DNA from: JBFLYZ01 sp040756415
GTDB taxonomy: Bacteria > Bacteroidota > Bacteroidia > JADZBD01
NCBI GenBank assembly: GCA_040756415.1
Contig: JBFLYZ010000065.1
Span: 1 to 19,280 of the forward strand
Direction of reading: 5' to 3'
Length of the DNA: 19,280 nucleotides
The notes under the pieces are model-generated. The model was not told the origin of the DNA, did no database searches, and was given only the letters and a program-made list of their open reading frames with translations. This document shows positions 17,201-19,280 of this stretch, piece after piece. The translations under genes were made by a program, and so were the position numbers. The first letter of the stretch is position 1. Every line of letters begins with the position of its first letter.

Positions 17201-19241
17201 NNNNNNNNNNNNNNNNNNNNNNNNNNNNNNNNNNNNNNNNNNNATTCAGTGTCTGACCCGTACACAGCGGGCTGTTGCTGCCGGCAGTGGGGGCGGCCGG
17301 AATGGGGTTAACTGTAACGGTTACAGTTCCCGCAGGCCCGGTGCAGCCGCTCACTGTAACGGTTACAGAGTACGTGCCTGCTGCCGCAACAGTGGCATTC
17401 GAGATAGAAGGGTTTTGCGAAGCGGAACTGAACCCGTTGGGACCGCTCCAGTTATATGTAGCGCCACTGATCGTGCTGGCCGTTAAGTTCAATGTTTGCC
17501 CGGCACAGATCGGGCTGTTGCTGCCTGCAGTTGGTGCCGCGGGTATTGCATTAACTGTAACCGCAACTGTTCCCGCTGGCCCCGTACAACCGTTCACAGT
17601 GGCCGTTACCGAATACGTTCCCGTAGCGGCTACGGTAGCATTGCTGATGGAAGGATTCTGCAAAGTAGAAGTAAAACCGTTTGGGCCGGTCCAGTTATAG
17701 GTTGCCCCGCTTATGGTGCTGGCGGTCAGGTTCAATGTTTGCCCGGCACAGATCGGGCTGTTGCTGCCGGCAGTTGGCGCGGCAGGAGTGGTGTTGACCG
17801 TAACAGTGGTCGTGGCGTCCGGACTGGTACAGCCATTCACCGTAGCCGTGACCGTATAGGTTCCCGCAGCAGCAGAAGTAACATTCGTGATCGATGGGTT
17901 CTGCAGCGTGGATATAAATCCGTTAGGGCCGGTCCAGTTGTAAGTGGCACCGCTGATCGTGCTTGCCGTTAGATTGAGCGTCTGGCCTGTACATACGGGG
18001 CTATTGCTCCCTGCCGCGGGAGCAGATGGAACTGTATTGACCACAACCGTGGTGGTGGAGGGTGGACTGGGACACCCGCTTAAGCTTGCCGTAACGGTAT
18101 AAACACCGGCAGCCGCTGCAGTTACGTTTGCTATGGATGGGTTCTGCAGGGTTGACGTAAATCCGTTCGGGCCTGACCATTGATAGGTAGCCCCTGAGAT
18201 CGTGCTGGCTGTAAGGTTCAGCGTTTGTCCCACGCACACAGGACTATTGCTCCCTGCCGCAGGTGCGGATGGATTCGTAACCCCGGTTACCGTAACCGTA
18301 GCCTGAACGGGGGGACAACCGGAAGCTGTGTCTGAAACAAAAACCGTGTAGGTACCCACACCTACTGTGACCGTTTGCGTGGTCATGCCTCCGGGAGCCC
18401 AAGAATATGAATACGGAGGCGCTCCGCCTGAAGGGTTCGCAGTAACATTAACCGTGTTGGGACCTGATGAGCAAACAACCGGAGCGGCCGGTGTGATCGA
18501 AGCGGTCATTCCGGGTACTACGTATACCCGAATGGTATCACCGTTGGTGCCCGGGCATCCGGTCAGGGGGCTACCGCTTACGTAGTAGTCGATAAAGGCA
18601 GGGGTCGTAGAAGTGGGAGTGACTGTAGTTACAGAACATGCGCTGGTGCAGCTCAGGTAGGTGTTATACTGTCCGGGAGTACCGGGAAATACGGAGTTCC
18701 AGGTAATAGTAGGCACCGAAAGGCCGGTTACGGATATCTGTGTGCCGCAGCCAACGCGGGTGGTCTTGTCGGGAGACCCCACAACGGTACGGGTGGCCGT
18801 GATGTGATAAGTGGGTGAATCGCCTCCGGGCTTACAGTACGAGATACAAACAAAGGTCTGGTTGCTGACGCAAGCTGGCGTTCCGATGGAAATAAGCGGG
18901 CCGCAATTGATACTATAAAATGCCGATCCGCTGGGTGAGGGATTGGTAACGTTAAAGCTCAATAGGTTGGAGAGGGGGTTCAGCGTAACGTTGAAACGTA
19001 TGCAGTTATTATCCCCACAACAGTTTCCGTTCCGCGTGCTGCTGAATGTCCATGCCGTATCGGGAGTAGAGGAGAGGTTTACATTGATGGTGGTGGCAGC
19101 GCAGGGAGAACATTGCGCTCGAACAAAAGCGGAAGTAAAGCTAAGCACCACAACCAGGATAATGGCAATAGCTCTTTTGCCATTCCTTTCTTTTTTTTCG
19201 TTAAAGACCAAAACATGATCAGGAGCGTATTTAGCTATCAT
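11285..19241 (-). CDS. Giant T9SS-exported surface protein 1 (Cys-rich head, Ig-like/PKD repeats, type B CTD), interrupted by assembly gap
   Basis: One gene read from ATG 19241 to TAA 11285 across the N run. There are 666 codons before the gap and 1952 after it, so at least 2618 aa. The 100 Ns break the frame only because 100 is not a multiple of 3; closing the gap restores one frame and the 81-aa register. Layout (gap taken as zero): signal peptide with long charged n-region (NEKKERNGKR, then AIAIILVVVLSFTSAFVRAQ); Cys-rich head 44-243 (NCCGDNNCIRF, FYSINCGP, VCISYCKPGGDSPTY); SprB-repeat-like module 248-320 (SGGAPPYSYSWAPGG); at least 11 type A Ig-like units 326-1215; 13 type B units 1216-2364; two PKD domains; CTD 2533-2618 (VPSAFTPNGDGVND ... 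GDVTIIR). The role is inferred to be a type IX-secreted surface filament or adhesin. It lies directly upstream of its paralogue, probably in one transcript. Start choice is moderately sure. Confidence 0.9.
11288..11545 (-). other. Type B T9SS sorting domain of giant protein 1
   Basis: The final 86 residues, VPSAFTPNGDGVNDILFV to SGDVTIIR, form a complete gliding-motility-associated CTD. They are nearly identical to the paralogue's domain (differences such as DILFV/DFLLV and KLQTGG/KMQPGG), so both giants are expected to use the same secretion and anchoring partner. Confidence 0.93.
11567..12049 (-). other. Two PKD domains of giant protein 1
   Basis: The first domain starts PDADFTSTPACLNTPIVFTD with WSWDFGNGSSASQNPTNTY. 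The second has TFCPDSAMFTDGSS and WNWSFGDSTSSSLQNPTHTY. The pair is three residues shorter than in the paralogue because the loop before the first WSWDFG is shorter. Confidence 0.88.
12050..15496 (-). repeat. Type B array of giant protein 1: thirteen ~88-aa units
   Basis: Thirteen units totalling 1149 aa, the same number, order and length as in the downstream paralogue. Unit-specific signatures match pairwise: unit 3 AGIDDSVCVNNPN; unit 5 ANAGPDASVCSNNA; unit 6 SNPNYQLNG; unit 8 NGYVGGGSTTG; unit 9 NGxITGGNGTGIW; unit 10 VDAGPDQTVCSNNA; unit 11 GTMTANL. Each unit has two Cys and repeated D-T-A / D-T-L / D-T-V triplets. Confidence 0.9.
16531..16657 (-). repeat. 127-bp exact repeat, internal copy
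   Basis: Partner of 17017-17143, within the seventh type A unit of giant protein 1 (numbering with a zero-length gap). It covers most of the LTASTIVGATYNW to GTYSVT part of the unit. Confidence 0.9.
17017..17143 (-). repeat. 127-bp exact copy of 16531-16657, ending at the gap
   Basis: The 127 bases abutting the gap are identical to 16531-16657, 486 bp (two units) away. The base before the match differs (g at 17016, a at 16530) and the other end is the N run. Most other unit pairs differ by many synonymous changes, so this stretch is exceptional. Confidence 0.9.
17144..17243. other. Assembly gap of 100 Ns inside the type A array
   Basis: Exactly 100 Ns, a conventional placeholder length. On the minus strand the codon before the gap is Asn (17244-17246, end of GQTLN) and the codon after is Leu (17141-17143, start of LTAS). 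These are adjacent residues in every other unit, so the missing sequence should be zero or a whole number of 243-nt units. Confidence 0.97.
18282..18500 (-). other. SprB-repeat-like module of giant protein 1
   Basis: A single domain of about 73 aa between the head and the type A array: TANPSGGAPPYSYSWAPGG, a TQTVTVGVGTYTVFVSD strand pair, then GCPPVQATVTV. The 'GGxPPYxYxW ... GxYTVxVxDxxGC' pattern is that of SprB-type repeats found in gliding adhesins. The paralogue has no counterpart. Confidence 0.7.
18513..19112 (-). other. Cys-rich head domain of giant protein 1
   Basis: About 200 residues after the signal peptide with 13 Cys (QCSPC, NCCGDNNC, INCG, PAC, VCISYC, VGCG, SC, AC, GC), so probably several disulfides. 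Phrases such as RFNVTLNPLSNLLSFNVTNP, FYSINCGPLISIGTPAC and YNTYLSC recur in large Bacteroidota secreted proteins as I remember them, but I know no assigned function. It has no resemblance to the head of the paralogue. This is the most likely ligand-binding or tip region, by position only. Confidence 0.65.
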
Positions 19242-19280
19242 GGGCAGAGAGGGGTTGGCAGTCAGTATTTTTACGAAAAA
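19242..19280 (-). other. Partial 5' leader of giant gene 1
   Basis: Only 39 nt upstream of the start codon are in the window, with a poly-T start when read on the minus strand and no Shine-Dalgarno-like sequence. A promoter, if any, lies beyond the window edge. Confidence 0.35.

Larger units (their letters stand above)
15497..18266 (-). repeat. Type A array of giant protein 1: at least eleven 81-aa Ig-like units, interrupted by the gap
   Basis: Four complete units (from 18266), then 17 residues of a fifth, the N run, the remaining 64 residues of a unit, and six more. 17 + 64 = 81, so the flanks are in perfect register. The penultimate unit is 80 aa, as in the paralogue. The signature is the same as in protein 2 (PTAGSNSP, TLNLTAS, NWTGPNGFTST, AGTYSVTAT, GC). 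The last unit reads TTADAGTYSVTAT, the classical Ig D-x-G-x-Y. Only two charged residues occur in the visible 890 residues (a D in unit 2 and that D in the last unit). Units 5-8 alternate TIVGAT/NIVGAT, hinting at a two-unit higher-order repeat. Confidence 0.92.

Noticed and set aside
17094..17243. A frameshift or premature end of giant gene 1 just past the gap.
   Set aside because: The frame change is produced by 100 Ns (not divisible by 3). The real flanking codons are in the same unit register.

Overview
The window reads as a draft-quality fragment (one 100-N scaffold gap, 17144-17243) of a moderately GC-rich Bacteroidota chromosome. That assignment rests on family content: a PorP/SprF-type outer-membrane protein, two giant surface proteins ending in the gliding-motility-associated (CHU_C / type B type IX secretion) C-terminal domain, and start sites without an obvious Shine-Dalgarno sequence. 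I cannot place it to family or genus. No tRNA, rRNA, CRISPR array, insertion sequence or phage gene was seen.

Layout. Left end, plus strand (13-2056): a DUF4140/DUF4139 (mucoidy-inhibitor MuiA-like) exported protein, followed 7 nt later by a small lipoprotein. These converge, with a 10-nt gap, on a minus-strand block that fills the rest of the window. Read in its own direction (19241 down to 2067), the block is: giant protein 1 (at least 2618 aa, interrupted by the N gap), a 90-nt spacer, giant protein 2 (2694 aa), a 47-nt spacer, and a PorP/SprF family protein (331 aa). The shared strand and short spacers suggest one transcription unit, probably a pair of T9SS-exported filamentous surface proteins plus the SprF-like barrel that type B substrates need.

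The two giants are tandem paralogues with different heads. Both have a signal peptide, a head, an array of 81-aa Ig-like units (type A: 10 units in protein 2, at least 11 in protein 1), an array of 13 units of about 88 aa (type B), two PKD domains and a type B CTD. The 13 type B units match one-to-one and the two arrays are exactly equal in length (1149 aa), whereas the heads are unrelated. Protein 2 has the 'THIVGG...LYRDC' head with a jelly-roll-like insert. Protein 1 has a Cys-rich head followed by a SprB-repeat-like module.

Points most worth a second look: the type A array of protein 2 runs for 809 residues without a single Asp, Glu, Lys, Arg or His, while Asp-Ser/Thr-hydrophobic motifs (the Bacteroidota O-glycosylation sequon) are concentrated in the type B units. 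The assembly gap falls exactly on a codon and unit boundary, and the 127 bp abutting it are an exact copy of sequence two units away. The missing sequence is therefore probably a whole number of repeats (possibly zero), and the true gene is longer or more variable than drawn.
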